Shown: positions 26,340-35,970, numbered from the stretch's first letter. The stretch: DNA of 64,000 nt from an uncultured Pelagibacteraceae bacterium (GCA_902569245.1 CACFTO010000004.1:36128-100127), one strand, 5' to 3'. Program-made: numbers and translations. The notes: generated by a model from the sequence alone, not told the origin.

Positions 26340-26368
26340 TTGACTGTAACTTTAATAGAGGGGATACT
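26340..26368 (+). promoter_or_regulatory. Likely sigma-70-type promoter of tmoX
   Basis: TTGACT at 26340-26345 and GATACT at 26363-26368 are separated by 17 bases, five of six and four of six matches to the consensus. Transcription would begin about 26375, giving a leader of about 25 bases that contains an AAGGAAAGGG ribosome site before the ATG at 26400. Position and spacing are good; the call is by eye. Confidence 0.5.
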
Positions 26369-26399
26369 TTAAACACTTAATATTAAGGAAAGGGAAATA

Positions 26400-27353
26400 A
26401 TGAAAAAAATAATATCTCTATTATCAGCTATGGTGATATCTCTTGTAAGTTTTGCAGGGATTTCAAACGCAGCAGATAGTAAAAAACCAATTGTTATCCC
26501 AACTCATAACTGGTCAAGCCAAATTGTAATGGCCTACGTAATTGGCGGAATTTTTGAAAGTATGGGGAACAATGTAAAATATGTAAATGCTGACTCTCAA
26601 GCAGTTTATGAGTCGATTAGAATTGGTGATGTAACAATATCTCATGAAGTATGGGAATCTGCATTCGGAAAATCATTCACAACTGCTTTAGATAAAGGTG
26701 GTTTATTAGATATGGGTGATCATGAAGCTAGAACTCTTGAGGATATGGGATATCCAAACTGGGTTGTAGAAAAAGGCTTATGCCCAGGTCTACCAGACTG
26801 GACTGCATTAAAAAACCCTGATTGTGCGAAAAATTTCACAACACCTGATTCACCAGATGGAAAAGGTAGAATGTTAGAAGGACCACAAACATGGCATGGA
26901 GATTTAATACCTCAAAGAGTTGATGCTCTAGGATTAGGAGATCTATGGTGGGTTAAATTTGCTGGAAGTGCAGATGCACTTTGGGCAGAGTTAGCTGCTG
27001 CTAAAAAAGAAGGAAGAGGAACTATTATATTTAACTGGACACCAAACTTTACAGATGGTGCTGGTTTTACATTTATCGACTTCCCTCCATACACAGCTGG
27101 CTGTAGACCAGAAGATGGTGGAGATGGAAAATGTGGTTCTCCGGATGGTTATTTGAAAAAAGCAGCACATGAAGATTTTCCAAAAACTCATCCAGCAGCT
27201 GCAAAAACGTTTAAAAAAATGTCATTCTCTACAAGTCAAATTGGAGCAATGGCAGCTTTAGTTGATGTCGACAAAATGACTCATGAAGATGCAGCAAAAA
27301 AATGGTTAGCTGACAATAAGAGTGTGTGGGAAGAATTTACACACGATCATTAA
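26400..27353 (+). CDS. tmoX: TMAO/betaine-type ABC transporter substrate-binding protein
   Basis: 317 residues with a Sec signal peptide (hydrophobic to about residue 24, SNA-A cleavage). It is an OpuAC/ProX-class periplasmic binding protein: tryptophan-rich pocket segments THNWSSQ, HEVWESAFG, GDLWWVKFAG and FNWTPNF are what such proteins use to cage a quaternary or N-oxide ammonium head. Its location directly divergent from tdm identifies TMAO as the probable ligand, as for TmoX. A strong ribosome site (AAGGAAAGGG) precedes it and an intrinsic terminator follows, so it is likely expressed far above the membrane subunits. Confidence 0.85.
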   Translation: MKKIISLLSAMVISLVSFAGISNAADSKKPIVIPTHNWSSQIVMAYVIGGIFESMGNNVKYVNADSQAVYESIRIGDVTISHEVWESAFGKSFTTALDKGGLLDMGDHEARTLEDMGYPNWVVEKGLCPGLPDWTALKNPDCAKNFTTPDSPDGKGRMLEGPQTWHGDLIPQRVDALGLGDLWWVKFAGSADALWAELAAAKKEGRGTIIFNWTPNFTDGAGFTFIDFPPYTAGCRPEDGGDGKCGSPDGYLKKAAHEDFPKTHPAAAKTFKKMSFSTSQIGAMAALVDVDKMTHEDAAKKWLADNKSVWEEFTHDH

Positions 27354-27374
27354 GGTTAATTTAATAAATTTAAG

Positions 27375-27408
27375 ATCTCTCCCAATTTTATTGGGGGAGA
27401 TTTTTTTT
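27375..27408 (+). terminator. Intrinsic terminator after tmoX
   Basis: ATCTCTCCCAA (27375-27385) pairs with TTGGGGGAGAT (27391-27401) with one G-U wobble, around a 5-base loop, and is followed by an eight-T run. This is a standard Rho-independent terminator, 22 bases after the tmoX stop. It separates the binding-protein message from the downstream small genes and tmoVW. Confidence 0.9.
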
Positions 27409-27425
27409 ATCACCTCAAATAACTA

Positions 27426-27887
27426 ATGGTAAAAGTATTTTATTTAATATTATTAAACTTTTTTATTTTCAATTTTGCTTATGCAAAAGACATAAGTATT
27501 GGTGAAAATTTAAATTTAGAGTTTACATGTGAGTTAGAAAAAAAAATTGTTAAGAATTCGGAATATAATTATAAAACTTTCCTAGCAAAAGATTTGAACA
27601 TTAAAAATTTAGATTCATTTCAGATTTATTCAAATAAACCAAGCACATTAATGGTAAATGGATTATCAAAATTTTTTTCTCAAAATTCAAATTTTGATGT
27701 CAAAATAGTAAATAAGGACGTAGTTTTATTTAAAGCCTTTAATAATGAAAAAACGTATTCAGAATCTGCGATAATTACAAGAAAATCAGGCGAATTAATT
27801 CATGAAATTACCAAAAATATAAATACCGAAAATTCAGAAAAAGATATTTCAATTTATATTTGTAAGAATAAATCAAAAAATGCCTAA
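27426..27887 (+). CDS. Secreted/periplasmic protein of unknown function, 153 residues
   Basis: A Sec-type signal peptide covers about residues 1-20 (FIFNFAYA before KDIS). The mature part is a small beta-rich protein with two cysteines (FTCELEKK near the start and IYICKNKSK at the end) that could pair. No family is recognised. It stands between the tmoX terminator and a MORN gene, on the same strand, so it probably has its own promoter near 27400. Confidence 0.6.
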   Translation: MVKVFYLILLNFFIFNFAYAKDISIGENLNLEFTCELEKKIVKNSEYNYKTFLAKDLNIKNLDSFQIYSNKPSTLMVNGLSKFFSQNSNFDVKIVNKDVVLFKAFNNEKTYSESAIITRKSGELIHEITKNINTENSEKDISIYICKNKSKNA

Positions 27888-27921
27888 TTTTTTTTTAAGA
27901 AATTTTGTGTAATATATTTCC

Positions 27922-28299
27922 ATGAAAAAGCTTTTATTTTTTATACTTTTTTCGTCATTAATCACTTCTTTAGCATTTGCAAGAAGTACAGGGTGTAAAG
28001 AGGGAAATTGTGAAAATGGTTATGGTAAGTGGGTTTACACAGATAAAACAACTTATGAAGGTGAATGGGTAGCTACGAAAAAACATGGCAAAGGAACTGA
28101 AACATGGCCGAATGGATATATTTACAAAGGTGAATTTAAAGAAAGTCAGTGGAACGGTATAGGAATTTTATTTTTTCCTGATGGTTCAACATATGAAGGT
28201 GAATGGGCCAATGGTTTTATGAACGGTAAAGGCACTTTTACTTGGTCAGATGGAAAACAAAAAACAGGTATTTGGAAAAATGGAAGTTTCCAAGAATAG
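27922..28299 (+). CDS. Small exported MORN-repeat protein
   Basis: 125 residues with a signal peptide (to about residue 20, LAFA-RST). Four MORN-type repeats follow, recognisable by TYEGEWVATKKHGKGTETW, YIYKGEFKESQWNGIGIL, TYEGEWANGFMNGKGTF and a final KTGIWKNGS. MORN repeats form beta-hairpin ladders often found near membranes. A pair of cysteines (CKEGNCENG) precedes the repeats. Function unknown; the start has a clear signal sequence, so it is reliable. Confidence 0.8.
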   Translation: MKKLLFFILFSSLITSLAFARSTGCKEGNCENGYGKWVYTDKTTYEGEWVATKKHGKGTETWPNGYIYKGEFKESQWNGIGILFFPDGSTYEGEWANGFMNGKGTFTWSDGKQKTGIWKNGSFQE

Positions 28300-28825
28300 T
28301 TTTAAAACTTTGTCAGAGCCAGTCAAACAATTTGGTGGATTAATTAGTATAATTATTCTTATCTTTTTAACTTTTTTTATTTTAAATAATATTTTTGGTG
28401 AAGGTGATGAACTGGTTGCCAAAATGAAAATTGAAGAAGAAAGAATAGCTCAAGAAAGAAAACTTAATAAGCTAATTTCTAGTCTTCCCTCAGGAGTTTT
28501 GGTTTCGTTTGATGGCACTGACAATTTTAAATTATCTGATGAATTATATGAAGCTGTTTGTAAGGCAACTAAGCTTATACCTCAACGTGCAATTATGGGC
28601 GCGAATTTTCTAAACTTTAGAGCTCATGAAATTTATACAATTAACGGAAATAAAATAGATGAAACATTTGTAAAATGGGACGATGAAAAAAATAAATGTT
28701 TTGCAGGTTTTGTTGTAAGTGGAAATAATGTTGGTGTAGATGAAACTGTAAAAGTAAGTGGAGAAGCTTTGAGTTTTTTAAGTACAGGTATTGATACAAG
28801 AGTTTATTTTATTAAAAATTTTTAA
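28280..28825 (+). CDS. Membrane-anchored protein of unknown function, 181 residues
   Basis: I chose the ATG at 28280 rather than the one at 28250, because the upstream part lies inside the last MORN repeat of the previous gene; the overlap is then 20 bases. One membrane helix (about residues 20-38, ISIIILIFLTFFILNNIF) is followed by a charged coiled-coil-like stretch (MKIEEERIAQERKLNKL) and a globular domain with two cysteines (EAVCKATK and KNKCFAG). No family is recognised. A GGAGG just after the stop is 60 bases from tmoV and not obviously used. Confidence 0.6.
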   Translation: MEVSKNSFKTLSEPVKQFGGLISIIILIFLTFFILNNIFGEGDELVAKMKIEEERIAQERKLNKLISSLPSGVLVSFDGTDNFKLSDELYEAVCKATKLIPQRAIMGANFLNFRAHEIYTINGNKIDETFVKWDDEKNKCFAGFVVSGNNVGVDETVKVSGEALSFLSTGIDTRVYFIKNF

Positions 28826-28891
28826 GGAGGAAATGTAACAAATTATAGAGATTTTATTTTATCTTAAATTCGTATAACCTGAATATTATTT

Positions 28892-29923
28892 ATGTCTGAA
28901 CCAGTAATTAAATGTCAATCTGTTTATAAAATCTTTGGAGCAAACGCTGAAAGGATGCTCAAAGAAGCAAATGGTAATGTTGATGCAAAAACATTTCAAG
29001 AAAATGGATGTATTGTAGGAGTTAACAATGCTTCTTTTGAGGTATCTAAAGGTGAAATGTTAGTTGTAATGGGTTTATCAGGATCAGGTAAGTCAACACT
29101 ATTAAGGTGTATATCTAGATTAACAGACGCAACTGGTGGAAAAATTTTTATTGAAGGTCAAGACTTGCTTAATTTAAATAACAAGGAACTTATTGATTTA
29201 AGAAGAAATAAAATGGGAATGGTTTTTCAAAGTTTTGCGCTACTTCCACATAAAACAGTTTTAGAAAATATTGCTTTTCCTCTGCAAATTAAGGGTATTA
29301 AAACTGAAGATAGTATTAATAAAGCAATGGATATGGTCAAACTTGTTGGTCTAGATGGAAGAGAAAATTATTTTCCAAGAGAGTTATCTGGAGGGCAACA
29401 ACAAAGGGTTGGAATTGCGAGATCATTGGCAGTTGAGCCAGATATATGGTTCTTAGACGAACCTTTCTCTGCATTAGATCCACTTATAAGGAAAGAAATG
29501 CAAGATGAATTTTTAAGACTTCAAGAAAAATTACAAAAAACTATAATGTTTATTACTCATGATTTTGATGAAGCCTTAAAACTAGCTGATCGAATTGCAA
29601 TTATGAAAGATGGAATAATTGAGCAATTAGATACACCTGCGAACATTGTTTTAAATCCAGCTACTGAATATGTAAGAAAATTTACAGAAGAAGTACCGAG
29701 AGAAAAAGTTTTATTAATTAAAGATGTAATGGATGAAATAACATCTGACGACATGGGAGATATAAAAGTTTCAAAAGACGAGATTATTGAAAATGTTGCT
29801 GAAAAAATATTAACACAAGAAAAAACAGTAGCTGTAATAGATAGCAAAAATAATATTGTAGGTTCAATTAATCCTGCAAAAATTATTAATACAGTTTTTG
29901 GGGGAAGAAAAAATAATCATTAA
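28892..29923 (+). CDS. tmoV: TMAO/betaine-type ABC transporter ATPase
   Basis: 343 residues. ABC motifs are complete: Walker A GLSGSGKST, signature LSGGQQQRVGIARS, Walker B IWFLDEPFSALD and the switch histidine in FITHDFDEA. The N-terminal extension (about 45 residues, VYKIFGANAERML) and C-terminal tail with weak CBS-like character are typical of OpuAA/ProV proteins, where the tail senses ionic strength. It is followed three bases later by the double permease gene, making the ATPase-permease pair of the TMAO importer. Confidence 0.88.
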   Translation: MSEPVIKCQSVYKIFGANAERMLKEANGNVDAKTFQENGCIVGVNNASFEVSKGEMLVVMGLSGSGKSTLLRCISRLTDATGGKIFIEGQDLLNLNNKELIDLRRNKMGMVFQSFALLPHKTVLENIAFPLQIKGIKTEDSINKAMDMVKLVGLDGRENYFPRELSGGQQQRVGIARSLAVEPDIWFLDEPFSALDPLIRKEMQDEFLRLQEKLQKTIMFITHDFDEALKLADRIAIMKDGIIEQLDTPANIVLNPATEYVRKFTEEVPREKVLLIKDVMDEITSDDMGDIKVSKDEIIENVAEKILTQEKTVAVIDSKNNIVGSINPAKIINTVFGGRKNNH

Positions 29924-29926
29924 ATT

Positions 29927-32080
29927 ATGGAATTACTTAAAAAATATCCTAAATTGTTTCAATGGTTGTTTTTATTAGCTGTATTTTTTGCACTATGTTT
30001 TGCAATTGATGTTCCTGAAACTTATAAATTTATTAGAGGACAAGCAGAATTTGTAAAAGATCCTAATCAGAGTGCCTTCGTATTTCTAGGTAAAGAGGTT
30101 AGATATTACGCTTTTGATGTTTTCTGGAGATTGCCACCATTACTTGGATGGCTTCCAATTTGGATAAATGATTCATTATTCTTTTTAATGAATGATTGGA
30201 TGCCAATGGAATTTTGGAATGAAGATACGCAGGAATATAAGACACGACCTTTAGTTTTACAAATAACTAGAAACCTAACCGCATTTATGACTTTTCTAAT
30301 AGAATTAATTAGAGAGATTTTATTAGGTGGTCTTGAAACAATTGTTGCTTTTACTAGTTGGGATTGGATTGATGCTAATCCCTGGGCAGAATTACCAGGC
30401 TTACCTTGGACTATTGTAGCAGCAGGATCAGCGATACTTGCTTATAAGTTAGGAGGTAAAGGATTGGCCTTATATGCACTTTTATCAATGACTTACATTT
30501 CAATATTTGGACAATGGAAACCGTCTATGCAAACACTTTCTTTTATATTAGTTGCAGCACCTCTTTCATTTATTTTTGGTTTAGGTTTGGGTGTTGCGGC
30601 ATACAAAAGCAAAAGAGTAGAAAAAGCCCTTTATCCAATACTTTTAGTTATGCAGACAATGCCCCAGTATGCGGTATTAGTTCCTGCACTAGTTCTTTTT
30701 GGGGTAGGAGACCATGCTGCAGTAATTATAACAATGATTGTTGCTGTGCCACCAATGATACTATTAACTTTATTAGGTTTAAGGGCTGTCCCCCCAGAGG
30801 TAATTGAAGCTGGTAGAATGAGTGGATGTAGCAACTGGCAACTAATGTCAAAAGTATTAATTCCAACAGCGAGAAGAGATATTTTAATAGGAGTTAACCA
30901 AGTTATAATGGTGTGTTTTTCTATGGCAGTTATCTCTGCATTTATAGGAGCAAAAGGTTTAGGTTTTAATTTATTATTAGCTCTAAATCAGTTGAATATT
31001 GGATTAGCATTAGAGGCAGGTCTTTGTATTAGTTTGATTGCGATTTTATTAGATAAGATGTCTTTAGCTTGGGCAAATAAACAGGTTGATTATTTTGGTA
31101 ATTTAAATTTTTTTCAACGAAATAAAAATTCGTTATTCTTTGGAATTATAGTAATAATAGGTATTCTATTAGCTTACTTTGGATCAATTTATTTTAAAGA
31201 CGGGTATAATTATTTATTTGAAGTTCCGCATAATAAAGGAATATCGACAGCAGACTTTTGGAATAAAGGTGTTGACTGGATATTTGATACTTTCTTTGTA
31301 TATATAAAAGCATTTAATACTTGGCTAATTGTTGATGTACTCCAACCGATGAGAGCTTTATATTTGAGAATGCCAGCCGTAGCCACATTAGTTCTAGTCG
31401 TTGGAGCTGGATATTTAATTGGTGGAGTTAGATCTGCTTTAGTTGTTTGTGGTTTAACTTTATTTATAGCTCTAAGCCCATGGTGGGATAGAGCATTAGT
31501 AACCACATACATGGCTACATTTGGTGTACTAGTATCTTGCACAATTGGATTTACTGTTGGAACTTTATGTTTTCAAAATAAACATTCTACAAACTTTATG
31601 TTAAATGTTTGTGATATATTTCAAACTTTTCCATCTTTTGTATATTTAATTCCTGTGATGATGCTTTTTGGAATTACAGATACTTCAGTTTTAATTGCTG
31701 TAATAGTTTATGCTACGATACCAGCAACAAGATACACAATTGAGGGTCTTAGAAGTGTTCCAGCTGGACTACATGATGCTGCAACGATGTCAGGTGTCAC
31801 AAAGTTTCAAAGACTATTTAAAATAGAATTTCCATTAGCATTTCCACACATGATGTTGGGGCTTAATCAAACAATAGTTTTTGCATTATTTATGGTGATT
31901 ATTGGTGCTTTTATTGGAACTGAAGATTTAGGTCAGTACATTCTAAAAGCTCTGTCAGATAAAAAAGGGGCAGGTATTGGATTAACACTCGGAATTTGTG
32001 TTGCATTTATTGGACTAATTTTTGACAACTTAATTAGAACTTGGGTAGGACAAAGAAAAAAACATCTAGGTATAGACTAA
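29927..32080 (+). CDS. tmoW: TMAO/betaine-type ABC transporter permease, two fused permease domains
   Basis: 717 residues, twice the usual ProW length. Two binding-protein-dependent permease domains are seen, about residues 190-385 and 490-710. Each carries an EAA-type loop: PPEVIEAGRMSGCSNWQLMSK in the first and PAGLHDAATMSGVTKFQRLFK in the second. An N-terminal stretch of about 120 residues with extra helices precedes the first domain. The fusion supplies both halves of the membrane channel from one gene, as seen in TmoW-type transporters. It starts three bases after tmoV and ends four bases before glpK. Confidence 0.85.
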   Translation: MELLKKYPKLFQWLFLLAVFFALCFAIDVPETYKFIRGQAEFVKDPNQSAFVFLGKEVRYYAFDVFWRLPPLLGWLPIWINDSLFFLMNDWMPMEFWNEDTQEYKTRPLVLQITRNLTAFMTFLIELIREILLGGLETIVAFTSWDWIDANPWAELPGLPWTIVAAGSAILAYKLGGKGLALYALLSMTYISIFGQWKPSMQTLSFILVAAPLSFIFGLGLGVAAYKSKRVEKALYPILLVMQTMPQYAVLVPALVLFGVGDHAAVIITMIVAVPPMILLTLLGLRAVPPEVIEAGRMSGCSNWQLMSKVLIPTARRDILIGVNQVIMVCFSMAVISAFIGAKGLGFNLLLALNQLNIGLALEAGLCISLIAILLDKMSLAWANKQVDYFGNLNFFQRNKNSLFFGIIVIIGILLAYFGSIYFKDGYNYLFEVPHNKGISTADFWNKGVDWIFDTFFVYIKAFNTWLIVDVLQPMRALYLRMPAVATLVLVVGAGYLIGGVRSALVVCGLTLFIALSPWWDRALVTTYMATFGVLVSCTIGFTVGTLCFQNKHSTNFMLNVCDIFQTFPSFVYLIPVMMLFGITDTSVLIAVIVYATIPATRYTIEGLRSVPAGLHDAATMSGVTKFQRLFKIEFPLAFPHMMLGLNQTIVFALFMVIIGAFIGTEDLGQYILKALSDKKGAGIGLTLGICVAFIGLIFDNLIRTWVGQRKKHLGID

Positions 32081-32084
32081 AATT

Positions 32085-33563
32085 GTGAAAAAATTTCTTG
32101 TTGCTATCGACCAAGGTACAACATCGTCTAGAGCAATTCTCTTTGATTTAGATGGCAATATAAAATTTACATCTCAGTTTGAATTTAATCAATACTTTCC
32201 AAAAAATGGATGGGTAGAGCATAATCCAAATGAAATTTGGTTAACAACTCTTAAAGCTTTAAAAAAAGTAATTAAAAAAGCATCTCTACTAAAAGGTAAA
32301 ATATTAAGTATTGGGATAACCAACCAGAGAGAGACTACCATTCTATGGAACAAGAAAACGGGTAAACCAGTATACAATGCAATTGTTTGGCAAGATAGAA
32401 GAACTCATGAGTACTGTGAAAAGCTTAAGCAAAAAAAATATGAAAATATTTTTAGAAGAAAAACTGGTTTATTTATTGATCCATATTTTTCAGCTACTAA
32501 AATTAAATGGATCTTAGAAAACGTAAAAATTTCAAAGAAACTTCAAAAATCTAATAATTTATTATTTGGCACTGTTGATACTTTCTTAATTTGGAAACTA
32601 ACTAACGGACAACATCATTTAACAGAGGCAACAAATGCAAGTAGAACAATGTTGTATAATATAAATAATAACACCTGGGACAAAGAAATTTTAAAAAAGC
32701 TCAATATCTCAAAAAGTATTTTACCTAATGTAAAAAATTCAGCGGATAATTTTGGATCAACAAATAAAAAAATAGTTGGATATGAAATTCCTATATCTGC
32801 GGTTTTGGGTGATCAACAAGCTGCAGCAGTAGGACAATCTTGTTTTAAAAAAGGCTCAATTAAAAGTACTTATGGCACAGGTGCTTTTGTAATAATGAAT
32901 ACTGGGTCAAAAAAAATTTTTTCAAAAAATAAATTATTAACCACAATTTGTTACAGATTAAACGGAAAAAATACTTTTGCTCTCGAAGGTTCAATTTTTA
33001 TCGCTGGAGCAGGTGTTCAATGGTTAAGAGATAAGTTAAAATTAATTAATAATGCTTCCGACATAGATCAAATTGCTAAATCAAAAAAAAATAATGAAGG
33101 TGTCTACGTCGTACCAGCTTTTAGTGGACTGGGAGCTCCATACTGGAGGCCTGACGCAAGAGGAGTTATAACTGGATTAACTAGAGATAGTGATTGGAAA
33201 ACCCTAGTAAGAGCAGTTCTAGAATCTGTGGCATACCAAAGCTATGATCTATTTAATGCCATTAGAAAAGATGGATTAAAACCTAAAATAGTAAAAATTG
33301 ATGGAGGCATGGCCGAAAATAACTGGTTTTCACAGTTTTTGGCAAATATTATTGATATTAAAGCAGAAAGACCCAAAGTTTTGGAAACCACAGCACTTGG
33401 AGTTGCTTTATTTGCTGGATTCCAAATAGGAATATTTAAATCATTGGATCAAATAAAGAGAAAATGGAAAAAAGATAAAACCTTTAAACCTAAACTAAGT
33501 TCGACATTGAGAAAAAAACTATTGAATGGGTGGAAACTCTCAGTCGAGAAAACTTTATTGTAA
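32085..33563 (+). CDS. glpK: Glycerol kinase
   Basis: 492 residues, full-length FGGY carbohydrate kinase of the GlpK type, starting with GTG. Landmarks are AIDQGTTSSRAILFD (ATP/phosphate loop), ITNQRETTILW, AIVWQDRRT (substrate contact), GDQQAAAVGQ, YGTGAFVIMNT and DGGMAENNWF. It phosphorylates glycerol to glycerol-3-phosphate. It follows tmoW by four bases, so it is probably transcribed with the TMAO transporter, an unusual pairing. The gpsA-like gene that could oxidise or supply glycerol-3-phosphate lies beyond tmm. Confidence 0.92.
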   Translation: MKKFLVAIDQGTTSSRAILFDLDGNIKFTSQFEFNQYFPKNGWVEHNPNEIWLTTLKALKKVIKKASLLKGKILSIGITNQRETTILWNKKTGKPVYNAIVWQDRRTHEYCEKLKQKKYENIFRRKTGLFIDPYFSATKIKWILENVKISKKLQKSNNLLFGTVDTFLIWKLTNGQHHLTEATNASRTMLYNINNNTWDKEILKKLNISKSILPNVKNSADNFGSTNKKIVGYEIPISAVLGDQQAAAVGQSCFKKGSIKSTYGTGAFVIMNTGSKKIFSKNKLLTTICYRLNGKNTFALEGSIFIAGAGVQWLRDKLKLINNASDIDQIAKSKKNNEGVYVVPAFSGLGAPYWRPDARGVITGLTRDSDWKTLVRAVLESVAYQSYDLFNAIRKDGLKPKIVKIDGGMAENNWFSQFLANIIDIKAERPKVLETTALGVALFAGFQIGIFKSLDQIKRKWKKDKTFKPKLSSTLRKKLLNGWKLSVEKTLL

Positions 33564-33569
33564 ATTCTA

Positions 33570-34898
33570 TTATTTTAAAAAAGTATCCATAGAGTCATCC
33601 ATCGCAGATGACCAAGGTGTGTGATGAACAGGGGCTATGGATCCAGTCACGGGTGATGAAAAAGATTTATTTCTATAAGTTGAAATATCATCCATTTTAT
33701 GATGTTCCCAATCTTTAAAATGTTTTCTTATCAACTCAAAATCAATTTTTGGGTAATCTGACATATCATGAAGCTCTTTAGTATACTCAGTTTGAAAATC
33801 GATCATTTGATCTGGATTTTCTAATTTTTCTTCCATAGAAACCCATTTAGAAATATCTTTTTCTATTTCACTATCATTTGGAATTTTAATTTTATTCATT
33901 ATCACATCCCTTGCGAACCATGCTTGGCAATCAAACATATTAAAAGTATGAAATTGATCCTGCATGCCTAGGTACATTAGCTTGTGATTTTCTTGCCAAA
34001 CTACTCCTTTGTATAATTTTGGTGGATATAATCTGTTGTGAGTTTTGAGACTTAGTTTTTCGCTCAAAAATGGAAAATGATGCAGGTAGCCAGTGCATAA
34101 TATAATTACATCTGCTTCTTGTTCTGTACCATCTTTAAAAATCGCTTTGTTACCGTCTAATCTATCTAGATAGTAAACTTCTTTCATACCAGCAGGCCAT
34201 TTAAAACCCATTGGATTATGTCTATAACCTATGGTTACACTTTTAGCTCCATATTTATTACATTGTAGAGCAACATCTTCAGCTGAATAACTGCTTCCAA
34301 GCACTATCACATTTTTATCTCTAAATTCTTCAGCATCTCTGAAATCATGAGAATGCATTATTCTTCCTGGAAAAGAACTCATACCCTTGTATTCAGGAAT
34401 AAATGGCACTGAAAAATGTCCGGTTGAAACAATTACATAATCAAACTTGTCAGACAAAATTTTATTATTAGTTTTATCTTGATAAATAACTTCAAATTTA
34501 TCTGAATTATAATTTACACTCTTTACACTTGTGCTAAATTTAATTTTGCTTTTAATGTTTCCTTTACTTACTCTTCCAATTATATAATTATATAATACTT
34601 CTCTAGGTGGAAAAGATGGGATAGGTTTTCCAAAATGCTCGTCAAAAGAATAATCTGCAAATTCCAAACATTCTTTTGGTCCATTTGACCATAAATATCT
34701 ATACATACTGTTGGGTACTGGATCGCCATATTGATCTGAACCAGTTCTCCAACTGTAGTTCCATAGTCCTCCCCAATCATCTTGTTTTTCAAAACATACG
34801 ATTTCTGGAATCTTTTCTCCCTTTTGCTCAGCATGTTCAAAGGCTCTTAACATTGATAAACCACAAGGCCCTGCACCAATTATTGCTATTTTATTCAT
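33570..34898 (-). CDS. tmm: Trimethylamine monooxygenase (bacterial flavin-containing monooxygenase)
   Basis: 442 residues, the length of known Tmm. The FAD site is IGAGPCGLSML (residues 7-17), the FMO fingerprint FPGRIMHSHDF spans about 176-186, and the NADPH site GSSYSAED is about 201-208. Long stretches such as YRYLWSNGPKE, EFADYSFDEHFGK, YLGMQDQFHTFNMFDCQAW and GSIAPVHHTPW match what I know of marine Tmm proteins. It oxidises trimethylamine to TMAO with NADPH and oxygen. It converges with glpK with only 6 bases between stops, and is divergent from gpsA. Confidence 0.93.
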   Translation of the reverse strand: MNKIAIIGAGPCGLSMLRAFEHAEQKGEKIPEIVCFEKQDDWGGLWNYSWRTGSDQYGDPVPNSMYRYLWSNGPKECLEFADYSFDEHFGKPIPSFPPREVLYNYIIGRVSKGNIKSKIKFSTSVKSVNYNSDKFEVIYQDKTNNKILSDKFDYVIVSTGHFSVPFIPEYKGMSSFPGRIMHSHDFRDAEEFRDKNVIVLGSSYSAEDVALQCNKYGAKSVTIGYRHNPMGFKWPAGMKEVYYLDRLDGNKAIFKDGTEQEADVIILCTGYLHHFPFLSEKLSLKTHNRLYPPKLYKGVVWQENHKLMYLGMQDQFHTFNMFDCQAWFARDVIMNKIKIPNDSEIEKDISKWVSMEEKLENPDQMIDFQTEYTKELHDMSDYPKIDFELIRKHFKDWEHHKMDDISTYRNKSFSSPVTGSIAPVHHTPWSSAMDDSMDTFLK

Positions 34899-35013
34899 AT
34901 AAACTGTATAATTTTAAAAGTTTATCTTATTAAACAAATCAAAAAAAATAAAACTATTTTTTCTTTAAATTTACTTGTTATTAATAAATAGTTTATTTTT
35001 AGTGAATTTATTT

Positions 35014-35970
35014 ATGAAAAAAATTCTAATTATTGGAGGTGGAGCTATGGGGTCAGCATTCTCTGTTCCATGTATAGATAATAATAATAAAGTATTTATT
35101 ACAGAACCATATAGCCAAAGATTTATTAAAAATTTATCATCAAAAAATAAATTTCATTCAGGTTTAAAAATTAATCTTTCAAAAAAACTAATATTTAAAA
35201 AATATTCCAAGGAATTATTTTTTGAAAAATATGATCTTATTGTTATTGCATTAAGTTTATCAGGTATTAATTTTGTTAGTAGAGAATTAAAAAAGTATAA
35301 AATAAAATCTCCAGTTTTAGTTCTTACAAAAGGTCTCAAATATGAAAAGAAAAATAAAAAAATTACAACTATTTCTCAAACTCTTTTAAAAAATATTCCT
35401 AAACTAAATGTATCAGTTTTGAAGGGACCTTGTTTAGCTAAAGAATTGGCAAGAAAAAGTCAAACGAGTGTAATTATAGCTAACAAAAACATTAAAATTG
35501 CAAAACTGTTAGGTAAAATGATTTCAAATAAATATTATTTAATAGAATACTCTAAAGATGTAATTGGTGTTGAAATATGTTCAGCAATAAAAAATATTTA
35601 TTCTATGATAATTGGCTCTGGTTTAAGTTTGAATAAATCTTCAAGTCTATTTCAAAAATCACTATCAGAAATGAAATACATAACTAGACAGTTAAAAGGA
35701 AAAGAAGAAACAGTTTTAAGTCTAGCAGGAGTTGGAGACCTGTATGTAAGCGCTGCAGGTGGAAGAAATAGCAAAATGGGAAACTATTTAGGGCAAGGTT
35801 TTACTTTCAAAAGTGCTAAAAAAAAGTTTATGGTAAATGATACAGTAGAAGGCGAACAACTTGTAAGAGAAATTGCGCCATTTATTCTAAAAAAATTTAA
35901 TTCAAAAAAAATTCCTTTAATGTTCAAAATGATTAGAGCAATTCTAAAAAATAAAAAATTTTTGATTTAA
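35014..35970 (+). CDS. gpsA: Glycerol-3-phosphate dehydrogenase [NAD(P)+], GpsA-like
   Basis: 318 residues from the ATG at 35014; an upstream in-frame ATG at 34975 would add 13 hydrophobic residues and lacks sense before the NAD fold. The Rossmann motif is LIIGGGAMGSAFSVP. The catalytic-lysine regions are TKGLKYEKK and EICSAIKNIYSM, and the family loop is AGVGDLYVSAAGGRNSKMG, all in GpsA order. The enzyme reduces dihydroxyacetone phosphate to sn-glycerol-3-phosphate for lipids. The sequence is lysine-rich and somewhat divergent from textbook GpsA. Confidence 0.8.
   Translation: MKKILIIGGGAMGSAFSVPCIDNNNKVFITEPYSQRFIKNLSSKNKFHSGLKINLSKKLIFKKYSKELFFEKYDLIVIALSLSGINFVSRELKKYKIKSPVLVLTKGLKYEKKNKKITTISQTLLKNIPKLNVSVLKGPCLAKELARKSQTSVIIANKNIKIAKLLGKMISNKYYLIEYSKDVIGVEICSAIKNIYSMIIGSGLSLNKSSSLFQKSLSEMKYITRQLKGKEETVLSLAGVGDLYVSAAGGRNSKMGNYLGQGFTFKSAKKKFMVNDTVEGEQLVREIAPFILKKFNSKKIPLMFKMIRAILKNKKFLI

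Noticed and set aside
26255..26399. Riboswitch upstream of tdm or tmoX
   Set aside because: I looked for a glycine or SAM-type aptamer; the region is almost pure A/T with a single palindrome and no multi-stem conserved core.
28250..28279. Earlier ATG for the 181-residue membrane protein
   Set aside because: These bases encode the last MORN repeat in the other frame; the ATG at 28280 gives a shorter overlap and loses no recognisable domain.
34975..35013. Upstream start for gpsA
   Set aside because: It adds 13 hydrophobic residues before the NAD-binding strand, which normally begins within a few residues of the start.
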